Origin: JAGOEF01 sp964511665
GTDB lineage: Bacteria; Bacteroidota; Bacteroidia; Bacteroidales; ML635J-15
Direction: 5' to 3'
Length of the DNA stretch: 40,456 bases
Assembly (NCBI GenBank): GCA_964511665.1
Contig: CAZEHA010000032.1
Coordinates: 1 to 40,456, forward strand
The position numbers and the translations under genes are program-made. Position 1 is the first letter of the stretch, and each line of letters starts with the position of its first letter. Below, one piece after another: positions 26,353-37,000 of this stretch. Under the pieces are notes generated by a model that worked only from the letters and a program-made list of their open reading frames with translations, was not told the origin of the DNA and searched no databases.

Positions 26353-28374
26353 ATGATCGACAAGCAGGGTCAGTTCAACTTCGACACGTCCAATCTTATT
26401 AATTTTATTATTAAGAACGGGAGGCCGTTGATAATTATATCGTTGGCAGCAATGCTTTGTTCATTGGTCATCAGTTTCCTGCTACCGGTCGAATATAAAT
26501 CTTCGGTGATTTTGTATCCTGCATCGCCGGTTTCCATTTCACAAAACCTGTTGTCGGAAAGTTTCTCCGATAAAGAACTGTTGAAATTTGGAGAACAGGA
26601 ACAAGTAGAGCAAATGATGCAAATATTGCAATCGTCAACCATTCGCGACAGAATTATTGTTAAATACGATTTATTCAAGCATTACGAAGTTGATAGAAAC
26701 ACTAAGTATCCGAACACGAGTTTATATCGCAAGTATCAAAAAAATATTAAGGTAGTTCGTACCGAATATATGTCGGTTCGCGTTGATGTGTACGACAGAG
26801 ATCCAAAACTGGCCGCTGCCATAGCAAACGATATTGCGGCACTTTACGACAGCACCATTTGTCAGATGCAATACGAACGGGCTTATAAGGCCTTCTTGCT
26901 GGTTGAGAACGAGTATCATTCGTTGAAGCGAAAAATTACTCAAATTCAAGATTCGTTGCAAAGTTTGCATAAAAAGGGAATCTTCGAGTTTGAATCTCAA
27001 AGCGAAGTGTTCAACGATCAGTTGGCAGTTGCTCTGGCCCAGGGGAATATGCGCGGTGTAGCCGACATCGAAAAGCGACTCGAGGTATTGGCAGAATACG
27101 GGAGTCAATATACCAAACTTCGCGATCAGTTGCAAGAAGAAGTGAAGAAACTCTCGAAGCTGGAATCAAAGTATGCCGAAGCGAAACTCGACTTAAATCA
27201 GGATCTCCCGAATAAGTATGTGGTAAGCAAGGGGGAGGTTCCCGAGAAAAAGGCCTATCCGATACGTTGGCTTATTGTTATGCTTAGCACCATATCGGCA
27301 TTTCTATTTGGGTTGATTTATTTGTTGCTTGCCGATACTGTAGTCAAAAAAAAAAAGAATCCTGTCAAACTCAACAGCATCATAAAAAGAATTAAAGAAA
27401 CCGGTAATTTTGAAATAAACTATAACACTATGGAACAGTACTTCAGAACACAAAAGCTTTTTGAACTATCGTTAAAGTGGAAATGGCACCTGATAATTGT
27501 TGCTGTTGCTGCTGCAGCAATTGGAGTTTTTGTATCGTCGCCATTGGTGATAAAACCAAAATACAAATCGTATGCCGTTGCCTATCCGGCCAATATCTCA
27601 ACTTTTTCGGAAGAGTCGGAAACGGAACAAATGCTCGAAGTAATTAAATCGCTTGATATACGTTTTCGAATTTTTGAGGCATTCGATCTGGCTAAACATT
27701 ACGACATAAACACCGAACACCCATATTATCTTACCATGCTCAATAAAAAGTTTGAGAGCAACGTTAGTTTCCAGAAAACTCCCAACGAAGCAGTTGAGAT
27801 TGTAGTTATGGATACCGATCCTCAGGTTGCCTCCGATATGGTAGATTCTATACTGAGTTTTTACACTCAGAAAATGTTGCAAATGTTGCATAGCAAAGCT
27901 TTCGAGATTCTAATGATAAAAGAGCTAAGTATGCAGCGGAAACAAAAAGAAATCGACAGTTTAACAAACACCATAAACGAATATCGTCAGAAGAACAACC
28001 TGCTCGATTACAAAACACAGGTAAAAGTTTACTCAGAAGCTGCTAGTAGCGGAAAAAGTCTCGACGAAGCAAGAAAAGTGCTTGATAGCTGGAAAGAACT
28101 GGGAGCAGACTATCAAAGAACCGACTCAACGCTGTGGTTTGCCATTCGCGATTTTCACAGTTTGAAGCAAGATTTCGACGAGGCCTATATGCACAGTACC
28201 AAAGAAGTTACTTTTGCCCATGTAATTACACATCCTTATCCGGCCGATAAAAAGTCGTATCCGGTTCGGTGGTTGTTTGTGTTGTTTTCGGTACTCGGTG
28301 CACTGTTTGCAGCTGTGTTAGGCATTGCCATTATCGAAAGTCGCAGGGAAAAAAGAAAGCATGGAGCTGAGTAA
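26353..28374 (+). CDS. Tandem-duplicated Wzz-like polysaccharide chain-length determinant
   Basis: The 673-residue protein contains two Wzz-type modules in a row. Module 1: TM at about 25-44, a periplasmic stretch with ILYPAS, QVEQMMQILQSSTIRDRII and DLFKHYEV, a coiled coil (about 185-290), then a KAYPIRWLIVMLS TM (about 302-328). Module 2 repeats the order: TM about 378-396, AVAYPANIS, TEQMLEVIKSLDIRFRIF, DLAKHYDI, coiled coil, then KKSYPVRWLFVLFS TM (about 636-661). Wzz proteins oligomerise in the inner membrane and set O-antigen or capsule length. The start at 26353 suits the promoter; an earlier TTG at 26320 lies in the -7 box. An 11-A run (27346-27356) lies at the module boundary, and an ATG at 27430 could start module 2 alone. 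It overlaps the ligase gene by 14 bp. Confidence 0.83.
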   Translation: MIDKQGQFNFDTSNLINFIIKNGRPLIIISLAAMLCSLVISFLLPVEYKSSVILYPASPVSISQNLLSESFSDKELLKFGEQEQVEQMMQILQSSTIRDRIIVKYDLFKHYEVDRNTKYPNTSLYRKYQKNIKVVRTEYMSVRVDVYDRDPKLAAAIANDIAALYDSTICQMQYERAYKAFLLVENEYHSLKRKITQIQDSLQSLHKKGIFEFESQSEVFNDQLAVALAQGNMRGVADIEKRLEVLAEYGSQYTKLRDQLQEEVKKLSKLESKYAEAKLDLNQDLPNKYVVSKGEVPEKKAYPIRWLIVMLSTISAFLFGLIYLLLADTVVKKKKNPVKLNSIIKRIKETGNFEINYNTMEQYFRTQKLFELSLKWKWHLIIVAVAAAAIGVFVSSPLVIKPKYKSYAVAYPANISTFSEESETEQMLEVIKSLDIRFRIFEAFDLAKHYDINTEHPYYLTMLNKKFESNVSFQKTPNEAVEIVVMDTDPQVASDMVDSILSFYTQKMLQMLHSKAFEILMIKELSMQRKQKEIDSLTNTINEYRQKNNLLDYKTQVKVYSEAASSGKSLDEARKVLDSWKELGADYQRTDSTLWFAIRDFHSLKQDFDEAYMHSTKEVTFAHVITHPYPADKKSYPVRWLFVLFSVLGALFAAVLGIAIIESRREKRKHGAE

Positions 28375-29803
28375 AAAAAAGCTAACGGCATTTTACATTT
28401 TTTCTGCACTTTTTGTGGCAGCCAATGCGGCTTATATTTATTTTACCGAATCGCTGATATTTAGTGCCATACCTCTTATTATTCTCTTCTTGTTGTTTTC
28501 GTTGTTTGCCCTCGATAAAATGCTAATATTGTCGTTTGCATTAGTCCCTCTTTCCATTCAATTAAAAGACATTGTTCCTGGTCTTGACTTCGATATGTCG
28601 CTTCCCAGCGAACCTTTATTGTTACTAATTCTAATCATTTTTGTATTAAAACAACTAAGAGACCGAAGTTTCGATAGGAATATTGTAAACCATCCGGTAA
28701 GCATAGTCTTGTATTTTTATTTAGCATGGATGGGAATTACTGTAATAACCAGTACTATGCCTTTGGTTTCGCTAAAAGCGTTTATGGTTAAGCTGTGGTT
28801 TATTATTCCGTTTTACTTTCTGCTTACTCAGGTTTTCAAAGAAAAGGCGAATATGTATCGTTCGTTTTGGTTCTACATGATTCCGTTTATAGTTGTTATA
28901 CTTTATACCTTGATCAATCATGCTCCAAGCTATTTCGACCAGAAATCGTCGAACTTTGTGATGCGGCCATTTTTTAACGATCACACTATATATGGAGCTT
29001 TGTTGGCAATGTACATCCCCATATTAGTAGGACTGGTTTTCGATAAAACCAACAAACCTTTATTAAGGATACTGTTTCTCGGTGTATTGTCGTTGTTTGT
29101 TGTTGCCATTGTTTTTAGCTATACACGTGCATCATGGGTTGGGTTAATAGCAGCTGCAGGATTGTTCGTGCTACTTAAACTGCGAATCAATGTAAAGATA
29201 CTATTTATAGGAGTCATTGTTGTTGGAGGACTATTTATTGCATATCAGTCGCATATTATGATGAACCTGGAACGGAACAAACAAGATTCTTCAACCAATT
29301 TCAAAGAGCACGTGAAGTCCATTTCGAATGTGGCCACCGATGCAAGCAATCTTGAACGCATAAACCGTTGGAATTGTGCTATCCGTATGTTTCAGGATAA
29401 GCCGGTTTTTGGCTGGGGGCCGGGCACCTATCAGTTTAAATATGCACCTTTTCAGTTTAGCTACGAAAAAACAATCATCAGTACAAATGCCGGTGATTTA
29501 GGCAACGCACACAGCGAATATCTCGGGCCCTTGGCAGAGTCGGGTCTCTTTGGCTTGCTTTCGATGCTTGCAATAGTAGTCGTGTTTTATCTTATTGCAA
29601 TACGTTTATATTACAATACCCGCGATTATAAAACACGCATTTTGATAATAAGCATTATTTGTGGAATGACAACATATTTTGTACACGGATTAATGAATAA
29701 CTTTTTGGATACAGATAAAGCATCAGCACCCTTTTGGGCATTCTTTGCTATAATAGTTGCCCTCGATGTGTATCATAACGAAAAAACCGCACGGGTAGAA
29801 TAA
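28361..29803 (+). CDS. O-antigen ligase/polymerase family membrane protein
   Basis: The 480-residue protein (ATG at 28361) has about ten to twelve hydrophobic segments and the Wzy_C-type region: a conserved TRASWVGLIAAAG helix, then a large periplasmic loop with NLERINRWNCAIRMFQDKPVFGWGPGTYQF and NAHSEYLGPLAESGLFGLL. This is typical of enzymes that ligate finished polysaccharide from the undecaprenyl carrier to an acceptor (WaaL-like) or polymerise repeat units (Wzy-like); the two cannot be separated by these motifs. The start overlaps the last 14 bases of the Wzz-like gene, which suggests translational coupling and one pathway. No glycosyltransferases are adjacent. Confidence 0.88.
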   Translation: MELSKKKLTAFYIFSALFVAANAAYIYFTESLIFSAIPLIILFLLFSLFALDKMLILSFALVPLSIQLKDIVPGLDFDMSLPSEPLLLLILIIFVLKQLRDRSFDRNIVNHPVSIVLYFYLAWMGITVITSTMPLVSLKAFMVKLWFIIPFYFLLTQVFKEKANMYRSFWFYMIPFIVVILYTLINHAPSYFDQKSSNFVMRPFFNDHTIYGALLAMYIPILVGLVFDKTNKPLLRILFLGVLSLFVVAIVFSYTRASWVGLIAAAGLFVLLKLRINVKILFIGVIVVGGLFIAYQSHIMMNLERNKQDSSTNFKEHVKSISNVATDASNLERINRWNCAIRMFQDKPVFGWGPGTYQFKYAPFQFSYEKTIISTNAGDLGNAHSEYLGPLAESGLFGLLSMLAIVVVFYLIAIRLYYNTRDYKTRILIISIICGMTTYFVHGLMNNFLDTDKASAPFWAFFAIIVALDVYHNEKTARVE

Positions 29804-29828
29804 ATCGTTTAAAAAAAAAACGTAATTT

Positions 29829-29867
29829 TAACGCTTCAATGCATCCTTATTCATTGGATGTGCGTTA
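29829..29867 (+). repeat. Imperfect hairpin between the ligase gene and the 29885 gene
   Basis: TAACGC (29829-29834) pairs with GCGTTA (29862-29867); inside it, GCATCC (29841-29846) pairs with GGATGT (29856-29861) with one G-T pair, leaving a six-base bulge on the left arm and a nine-base loop. No clear T run follows. It could end the upstream transcript or shape the leader of the next gene. Confidence 0.4.
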
Positions 29868-29884
29868 GAATATTTTACATTATT

Positions 29885-32800
29885 ATGAAAAGAACAGCAC
29901 TTGCCTTAATTATATGTTTTTGCTTTTTTTTGCAGACTTTTGCGCAAATAAGTGAATACCCATATACCGAAAGTTTTGATGACGGAATTTTTCCCGAAAC
30001 ATGGTCGCAACAATATGTTTCAGGCTCTACTTTGTGGGCGGTTTCATATGGTGGTTTTTCGGGATATCCTTCCATGCCCTATTCGGGCAGCGGAAATGCA
30101 ATATTTTCGAGTCTCAGCTACGATGGCGACGAAACCTTTATGATTAGTCCGGAATTGAACCTGAGTGGCTTATCGAATCCTCGCTTAAGATTTTGGCATG
30201 CTCAATACAATTGGGACACCGATCAGGATGAACTCAGGGTGTATTATAAGCACGGAGAGTCGGGTGAATGGATTTGGCTTGCCAGCTACACTTCTGCAGT
30301 AACTTCGTGGACAAGCAGAACTATCGAGTTACCTTCACCATCGGAGTCGTACTATATTGGTTTTAAAGCAAAATCAGGTTATGGATATGGAGTGGTTATC
30401 GATCAAATTGTTGTTGACGATGCTCCTGTTTGCAATGCACCAAGCAATTTCCATGTTTTATCGACCAGCACCGAATCGGTAACTTTGGGATGGAATTCCA
30501 CTGCCGGTTTGTGGCAGATAGAATACGGAACAACCGGCTTTGAGCAGGGTTCAGGATTGCTTATCGACAATGTCTCTCAAAATCCTTATACTATTTTTGG
30601 ACTGCAAGAAGGCGCCGAGTATGATGTATATCTGAAAGCAGTTTGTCAGGGGATTTCGAGCAACTGGGTAGGACCTTTAAGCTTTTCGGCAGCCTGTAAC
30701 GATATTATTACTACCAATTATCTCGAGGGCTTCGAAAGCACCAACGCTCCTCCGGCATGCTGGAGTGTTGTGTATCAGAATACTTCACCACCTGCCGGAA
30801 ATCTGGTTTCGCACACTACTACCTATGCTTTTTCCGGAAATCGCTCTTTTCGTTTTAGTAGTTATTCGCCGGGGCCTCCTTATGGTCAATACCTGATTTC
30901 TCCAAAATTGGCAACATACACGGGTGCGAGAGAATTTCGGTTTTGGTACAAACGATTTAGTTCAGGGAGTGAAATATTCAGGGTAGGTTACAGTACCACA
31001 GGAAATAATCTGACAACCGATTTCACATGGACTAACGAAATATCTGATGCAACAGCACAATGGAAATTATATACCATGGATTTGCCTCCTAATGTGAAAT
31101 ATGTTGCCATTAATTACCGAACCGTTTTCCAGTATTATTTGTATATCGATCAGCTGCAAATCAGAATACCCCCGGTTTGTCCACAACCCGAAAACCTTCA
31201 GGTTACAAATATTTCGGCTACCTCGGCACACTTCAACTGGTCGGCGGGAGGAAACGAGTCGCAATGGCAAGTGGAATACGGGCCTTCGGGTTTTTATTTG
31301 GGTAGCGGCACATCCGTTAATACACAGTTTCCGGTGTATATTGCATCAAACCTAACGGCGAACACTGCCTACGATGTGTATATAAGAGCTTTGTGTTCGG
31401 AAGAAAACAGCGAATGGGTCGGGCCCGTTAGTTTTACTACTCCCTATGGTTGTGCTCCAATAACCAATATTAGTATTTCGGCGATTACTGCTGCCACAGC
31501 TTTTATTGATTGGAACCCTTCGGGCAGCGAAACCCTGTGGAATATTGAATATGGTATCATGGGGTTTTCTCCCGGTACCGGAACATTGGTGAATAACATT
31601 CAACAAAGCGAATATTTATTATCGGCACTTTCGCCAAATACGCCATATGAGTTTAGAATTCAGGCTGATTGCAGTTCTCCATATGGAACATCGCTTTGGT
31701 CGGTAATGCAATCCTTCCACACTCTTCCTTGCGACAATGGTTGCAATTACGAATTAATTACTACTGATGCCTGGGGCGATGGCTGGGGCGAAACCTATCT
31801 TCAGATAATTCAAAATGGGGCCACTACTCAGCAAATATACATGCAATCGGGCTCTTCACAGAGCCAAAGCATTTACCTGTGCAATGGAGCAACAGTAAGT
31901 CTGGTAATTCATCCTTCTGCGTTTGTTAGCGAGGTGGGCCTCTCACTCAACGACCCATTTGGCAATATGATATTTCAATTGCTCCCCTACACCCTCGAAG
32001 AGGGAATGAGCACGATTGAACTGCTTAGCTTTACTGCAAGCTGTGTAGAACCCGATTGTCTTCCTCCTTTCAATGTAGTTGTGTCGGGGGTGTCGGCGCA
32101 AACAGCCGATATACAATGGAATCATGCAGTTAACGAATCGGTTTTTCAAATTAGTTATGGTATTACGGGAACTACCCCCGAAGATGGAACTTTGGTCGAA
32201 AATGTTGTTGAACCGAATTTTCAACTTAACAATTTATCACCTGCACAATCCTATGATGTTTATGTTGGAACAAGTTGTGGAAGCACCCAAAGCATTTGGT
32301 CGGGTCCGGTAAGTTTCACCACTACGGCTTTTGATCTTTTAAACCCTGTACCGTGTAATGCAGGCATACAAATTCCCGACAACAATTGTATTTCGCTAAG
32401 CATTGCAGTTTCCAATCCGGTGAATCAAACACTGGGTATGGATATACTTGTTGATGAAATTAGGCTGGTGATAGCTCATACTTTTGATGCCGACCTCGAT
32501 GTATTTCTAATTGCTCCCGATGGCACATCGGTTATGCTGTTTACCGATGTTGGCGGTAGCGGCGATAATTTTGGTTTAGTCGATGGTAGTTGTTTAAGCT
32601 ATACCGCATTGAGTATGACAGGTGGCAGTGGGCCTATTGGTAACGGAACAGCACCTTTTATCGGGAGTTATGTCCCCGAAGGCAATTTGAATAATTTCCA
32701 CAATGGAGGTACGATAAATGGAAACTGGACATTGTTGCTGTGCGACGACAGTCCGGCATTTATGGGAACGCTCGAGTATTTTGAAATTGTTTTTGTTGAA

Positions 32801-34009
32801 CAAAAATATATGGAATGGAGCACCCTGAGTTTCGTTGAAAGTCCTGCAAACAATGGAAGTGTTGGCAATAACATTAATATCAATGTTTTTAACGATAGTT
32901 TTTCCTCTTTGGGTGGTCTTACCGAAGGAATACATTTTTTAACTGCAAATGTTCCCGAAGGTTTAAGTGTCAGCATTCAGGCTGTTTCCGAAAACAGTGC
33001 TGTTATAAGCATGTTGGGTAATGCGCTGATGCATTCTAACGAGTACGATGTGTCAGATCTTGGCATCGAATTTCTTGATGCTGCCTTTGTTGGGAACAAT
33101 GCTCAAGAAATAATACAATACCGGCAAGAGAACATTTCAATCGATTTTAAAAACCTAACCGATGTGGCAAATATTTCGCCTGATAATTCCGAATATGTGT
33201 GTTTCGATGCCATGCAAAACTATTTTGTTGAATATCTTATTGTGAACAGTGGCGAAAACATCATCCCTCAAGGAACTGTAATCCCACTGCTGGTAACCGA
33301 TTTCAATGGAATGACGCTTCTTAGCGAAAACATTATACTTGCTCAGCCGCTTGGGTTAGGCGAAGATATTTCGGGAATCAGTCAGGGGTCGCTTTCTTTT
33401 GAAAACTTTGGCGAAAATTGGGTTAAAATTATTGTGAAAGTCCCCTCCGATATTATAGCAGTCAACGATACTGTCGAAAAATGCATCATAGGAGTTGACC
33501 AACAAATTGTATTTTGGAATGCTGAAAACGATTCTCTCGCAGTGTCGGAATACCCGGCAATTGTGGCTTCCTGGATGGAATTCTATCCTGATTACGCGCT
33601 TGATTATAGCTTTTATTGGCAAAACGGAATCAGCACATCCAATTCTATTGATGTGATTGGTGATGGGTGGTATCGCTGTACAATAACCACCGAGGCATGT
33701 GCGGTAACCGATTCGGTATATGTGTATTTGGTTTCTCCGGTAAGCACACAATCGCATAAACCCGAAATTGTTGTTTATCCCAATCCTGTTTCTGCTGAGG
33801 TATTTATCGAAATTGCCGGAACATTACATATTGAGTATGCTGAACTTTTTTCTTTCGATGGACGATTGATATACTCTCGCAACAATGCTGGTCTATGTAC
33901 AGGTAATTGCATGCTTTTCGACCTTAGTCGTCTGCCCGATGGTATATATATGCTTCGGATGTACGCCAACAATCGTTGGTATATTTCAAAGATTGTGAAA
34001 AGAACATAA
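29885..34009 (+). CDS. Large multidomain T9SS surface protein (choice-of-anchor J, FnIII, P-domain)
   Basis: The 1374-residue protein is taken from the ATG at 29885 (MKRTALALIICFCFFLQTFAQ, a signal peptide); an ATG nine codons earlier lies in a hairpin. Domains in rough order: choice-of-anchor J/MAM-like (22-182), FnIII (183-265), a second anchor-J-like domain (270-430), FnIII (432-520) and FnIII (521-615), a Cys-rich domain with TTDAWGDGWGETYLQI (617-715), FnIII (720-815), and a proprotein-convertase P-domain (about 818-975, HTFDADLDVFLIAPDGTS ... NGNWTLLLCDD). A beta-rich region of about 320 residues leads to a type A sorting domain (VVYPNPVSAEVFIEI ... LPDGIYMLRMYANNRWYISKIVKRT). It has no catalytic domain that I can see, so an adhesin or matrix role is inferred. 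Confidence 0.87.
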   Translation: MKRTALALIICFCFFLQTFAQISEYPYTESFDDGIFPETWSQQYVSGSTLWAVSYGGFSGYPSMPYSGSGNAIFSSLSYDGDETFMISPELNLSGLSNPRLRFWHAQYNWDTDQDELRVYYKHGESGEWIWLASYTSAVTSWTSRTIELPSPSESYYIGFKAKSGYGYGVVIDQIVVDDAPVCNAPSNFHVLSTSTESVTLGWNSTAGLWQIEYGTTGFEQGSGLLIDNVSQNPYTIFGLQEGAEYDVYLKAVCQGISSNWVGPLSFSAACNDIITTNYLEGFESTNAPPACWSVVYQNTSPPAGNLVSHTTTYAFSGNRSFRFSSYSPGPPYGQYLISPKLATYTGAREFRFWYKRFSSGSEIFRVGYSTTGNNLTTDFTWTNEISDATAQWKLYTMDLPPNVKYVAINYRTVFQYYLYIDQLQIRIPPVCPQPENLQVTNISATSAHFNWSAGGNESQWQVEYGPSGFYLGSGTSVNTQFPVYIASNLTANTAYDVYIRALCSEENSEWVGPVSFTTPYGCAPITNISISAITAATAFIDWNPSGSETLWNIEYGIMGFSPGTGTLVNNIQQSEYLLSALSPNTPYEFRIQADCSSPYGTSLWSVMQSFHTLPCDNGCNYELITTDAWGDGWGETYLQIIQNGATTQQIYMQSGSSQSQSIYLCNGATVSLVIHPSAFVSEVGLSLNDPFGNMIFQLLPYTLEEGMSTIELLSFTASCVEPDCLPPFNVVVSGVSAQTADIQWNHAVNESVFQISYGITGTTPEDGTLVENVVEPNFQLNNLSPAQSYDVYVGTSCGSTQSIWSGPVSFTTTAFDLLNPVPCNAGIQIPDNNCISLSIAVSNPVNQTLGMDILVDEIRLVIAHTFDADLDVFLIAPDGTSVMLFTDVGGSGDNFGLVDGSCLSYTALSMTGGSGPIGNGTAPFIGSYVPEGNLNNFHNGGTINGNWTLLLCDDSPAFMGTLEYFEIVFVEQKYMEWSTLSFVESPANNGSVGNNININVFNDSFSSLGGLTEGIHFLTANVPEGLSVSIQAVSENSAVISMLGNALMHSNEYDVSDLGIEFLDAAFVGNNAQEIIQYRQENISIDFKNLTDVANISPDNSEYVCFDAMQNYFVEYLIVNSGENIIPQGTVIPLLVTDFNGMTLLSENIILAQPLGLGEDISGISQGSLSFENFGENWVKIIVKVPSDIIAVNDTVEKCIIGVDQQIVFWNAENDSLAVSEYPAIVASWMEFYPDYALDYSFYWQNGISTSNSIDVIGDGWYRCTITTEACAVTDSVYVYLVSPVSTQSHKPEIVVYPNPVSAEVFIEIAGTLHIEYAELFSFDGRLIYSRNNAGLCTGNCMLFDLSRLPDGIYMLRMYANNRWYISKIVKRT

Positions 34010-34028
34010 TTGAATTAAATTTTTGAAA

Positions 34029-34055
34029 ACGGAATCAACGGTTTTCCGTCTTTAT
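34029..34055 (+). terminator. Possible terminator between the two large surface genes
   Basis: ACGGAA (34029-34034) pairs with TTCCGT (34044-34049) around a nine-base loop, followed by CTTTATT. The stem is short and the T run weak, so partial read-through into the gene starting at 34061 is likely. Confidence 0.35.
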
Positions 34056-34060
34056 TAAGT

Positions 34061-37000
34061 ATGAAAAAAAACATTTCTGTATTACGAATCCTTCTGACTA
34101 TTATGATTGTTGCAACGGCAACATCTGAAAGTTTCGCTCAAATATTACTTAGCCGCGATTACAATAATTCTATTTTAATCAGGAACAATCAGCAAAGCGC
34201 ACTGTTGGTTTATCAAAACGGACTATATAACGACCTTCCTGCTCCGGCTCACTCGAGACAATACCCGGGTATTAGCCATTATTTCTCATTAAAACACAGT
34301 CATGCGGGTGCCATCGTGTTAGAGTTCAAGTTTAATAAGACCGTAAAAGTTGGAGTGGCAGCCTATAAAAAGCATTCAGGAACACTGCAAGAAGTTGTAT
34401 CCAATCAAGACCTAACACAAACTTTACAACTATTTATTCCCGAAAAGGCTTTTGAAATTGATGATATTATTGTACTTCGCTTGTGGATTGCCGAAGGTAA
34501 CAGCGAAGGTATTGTAGAGTTTTCGGTTATTGAACAACCTGCTCAAAAAGCTGGTATTGGTACCCCTCCGGTAATCAACACTACTTCGTTTACTCCTCAT
34601 GAGTTGGTTACCGAAATCTTAACCACAGGTTGCGTACAGGCTTTCAATGTGCAATACACAGGTAATCCTAACAGCATTGCCTACTTCTCATCGGGTATTC
34701 CCGGACTCGATTTCGATGATGGTATAATACTAACCTCTGGCAATGCACACGATATGGATGGACCGAATCAGTCGGGCAATACCAGCGGAACGATGAATAC
34801 ACCCGGCGACCCCGATTTGAATGATGTAATTGGCGGGCAAACCCGCGATGCCGCAGTGCTTGAATTCGATTTTATTCCGGCAACCGATCATGTCGAGTTT
34901 CAGTATGTTTTTGGGTCGGAAGAGTACGAGGAGTATGTGGGGTCGAATTTTAACGATGTGTTTGCGTTTTTTGTAAGTGGTGGTCCCGAAAACTACGATA
35001 ATTTGAACATTGCTTTGATACCCGGCACATCTACACCGGTCAGCATCAATAATGTGAATCATATAACCAACAGTGCCTACTATGTGAACAACTCTGGAGG
35101 TTTATACCTGGAATTCGACGGTGTTACTGTAACACTTACCGCACAACTCGATGTAACGCCCTGCGAAACATATCACATGAAACTGGCTGTGGCCGATGTT
35201 AGCGACCGTATCTACGACTCAGGGGTTTTTCTGAAAGCCGGTAGTTTCATTTCGGGAACCAGTGTGGTGATGAAAAACTTCAATGCATGGGGGTATCTGA
35301 ATTCAATACACGAAGGATGTACCAATCAACTGGTATTTTCCCGATCAGATAATACCAATATTACCGAACCTATGGATGTTGATATTACAATTTCAGGGTC
35401 GGCCACCATGATGAGTGATTACACTTTTATCAATACCAATTATGTAATTCCTGCCGGGCAGGAATATATCTCGATTGACTACGATGCTATTGCCGATAAT
35501 TTTCCCGACGACAACGAGTATATTGTTATTTCGATTTACAATGGATGCCCATGCAGTGTAATGATTACAACCGACTCGATACGCATCGACGATCAAATTG
35601 AATTTGAAGCATCGATAAGTTCAAATAGTCCGGTTTGCCGTGGCGATACAGCAATAATTATCGTAAATTATAATCCTGAACCCGACACCACTACATTAGC
35701 CTGGAGTACCGGTAATCAGAACGTACGCGAAATTGCCATTGTTCCCGATGGCGACACCACTATCAGTGTTCTTATTGAATATCCCTGTGGCACAAAAACC
35801 TTATCCACTACAATTTCAGTTATCGAAAACCCGCAACCTGTGGCAACAAATACCGGCCCATATTGCGAAGGCGACGATATTGAATTGCAGGTGAGTGCTT
35901 CTAGTTTTTACCGGTGGAAAGGACCGCAGGCATTTATCAGTACACAGCAAAACCCAGTGGTGAATAATGTGCAAATTAACAATGGTGGAAATTATTTTGT
36001 TACCGTTACCGATGCAAATGGTTGCAAAGGTGTTACCAGTACTTATGTTACGGTGAATGCAAATCCGCAGCCGATAATTACACCACCCTATAATTTGTGT
36101 GAAGGAGATACCATGTATGTTTTTGCGGGCGCTTATTCCGAATATATTTGGAATGGCCCAAATGGTTTGTATAGTACCGACCAAAGTATTGTCGTCTTTC
36201 CGGCTTCTTCGGCCAATTCGGGTAGTTATTCTGTTACAGTGGTTGATGCTAATTTCTGCAGGGGTACAGCACAAGCAACTTTCAATGTGTACAATTATCC
36301 CAATGCAGGAGCTACTCTAAACACCGGTGCATGCGAAGGGGATACTTTGTTTCTTGAAGCATGGGGTGGTAACGATTATGTTTGGTCAGGCCCCGGTGCT
36401 TTTGCATCAAACGAGCAAAACCCATACATCACTGATGCACAACCGGCCAATTCGGGAGAATATATTGTAGCAGTAGGTCAGAATGGATGTTTCGACACAG
36501 CCTATGTTCAAGTAACCATTAGCAGCATTCCCGATGCTACAATCTTAAATGCAGGCCCTTATTGTTCCAGCGACAATCCTGTTGTATTACAAGCTGTTGA
36601 GCCTGGTGGTATATGGTCGGGAACAGGAATTACCGATAGTTCAAATGGAATATTCAACCCTGCAATTGCCGGAGCAGGCGATCATAATATAGATTATGAA
36701 ATAGCAAACGGATACTGCTTCAATACCGGCAGTATTGTTATACACGTTGACCCTGCTGTTGATGCCACCATAATTCACCCCGGACCATTCTGTATTTCGG
36801 ATGCAGCAGTAACCATACAATCGCTCAATTCAGGCGGAACATGGTCAGGTATCGGGATAACCGATGCGAATATGGGAACATTCGATCCGTTTGTTGCGGG
36901 TGTTGGTGGGCACATGATTTATTACACTATTTCTGCACTGGCTTGTACTCATACCGATTCGGTACTGGTGCAGGTTTATGATATTGTGGATGCTACCATA

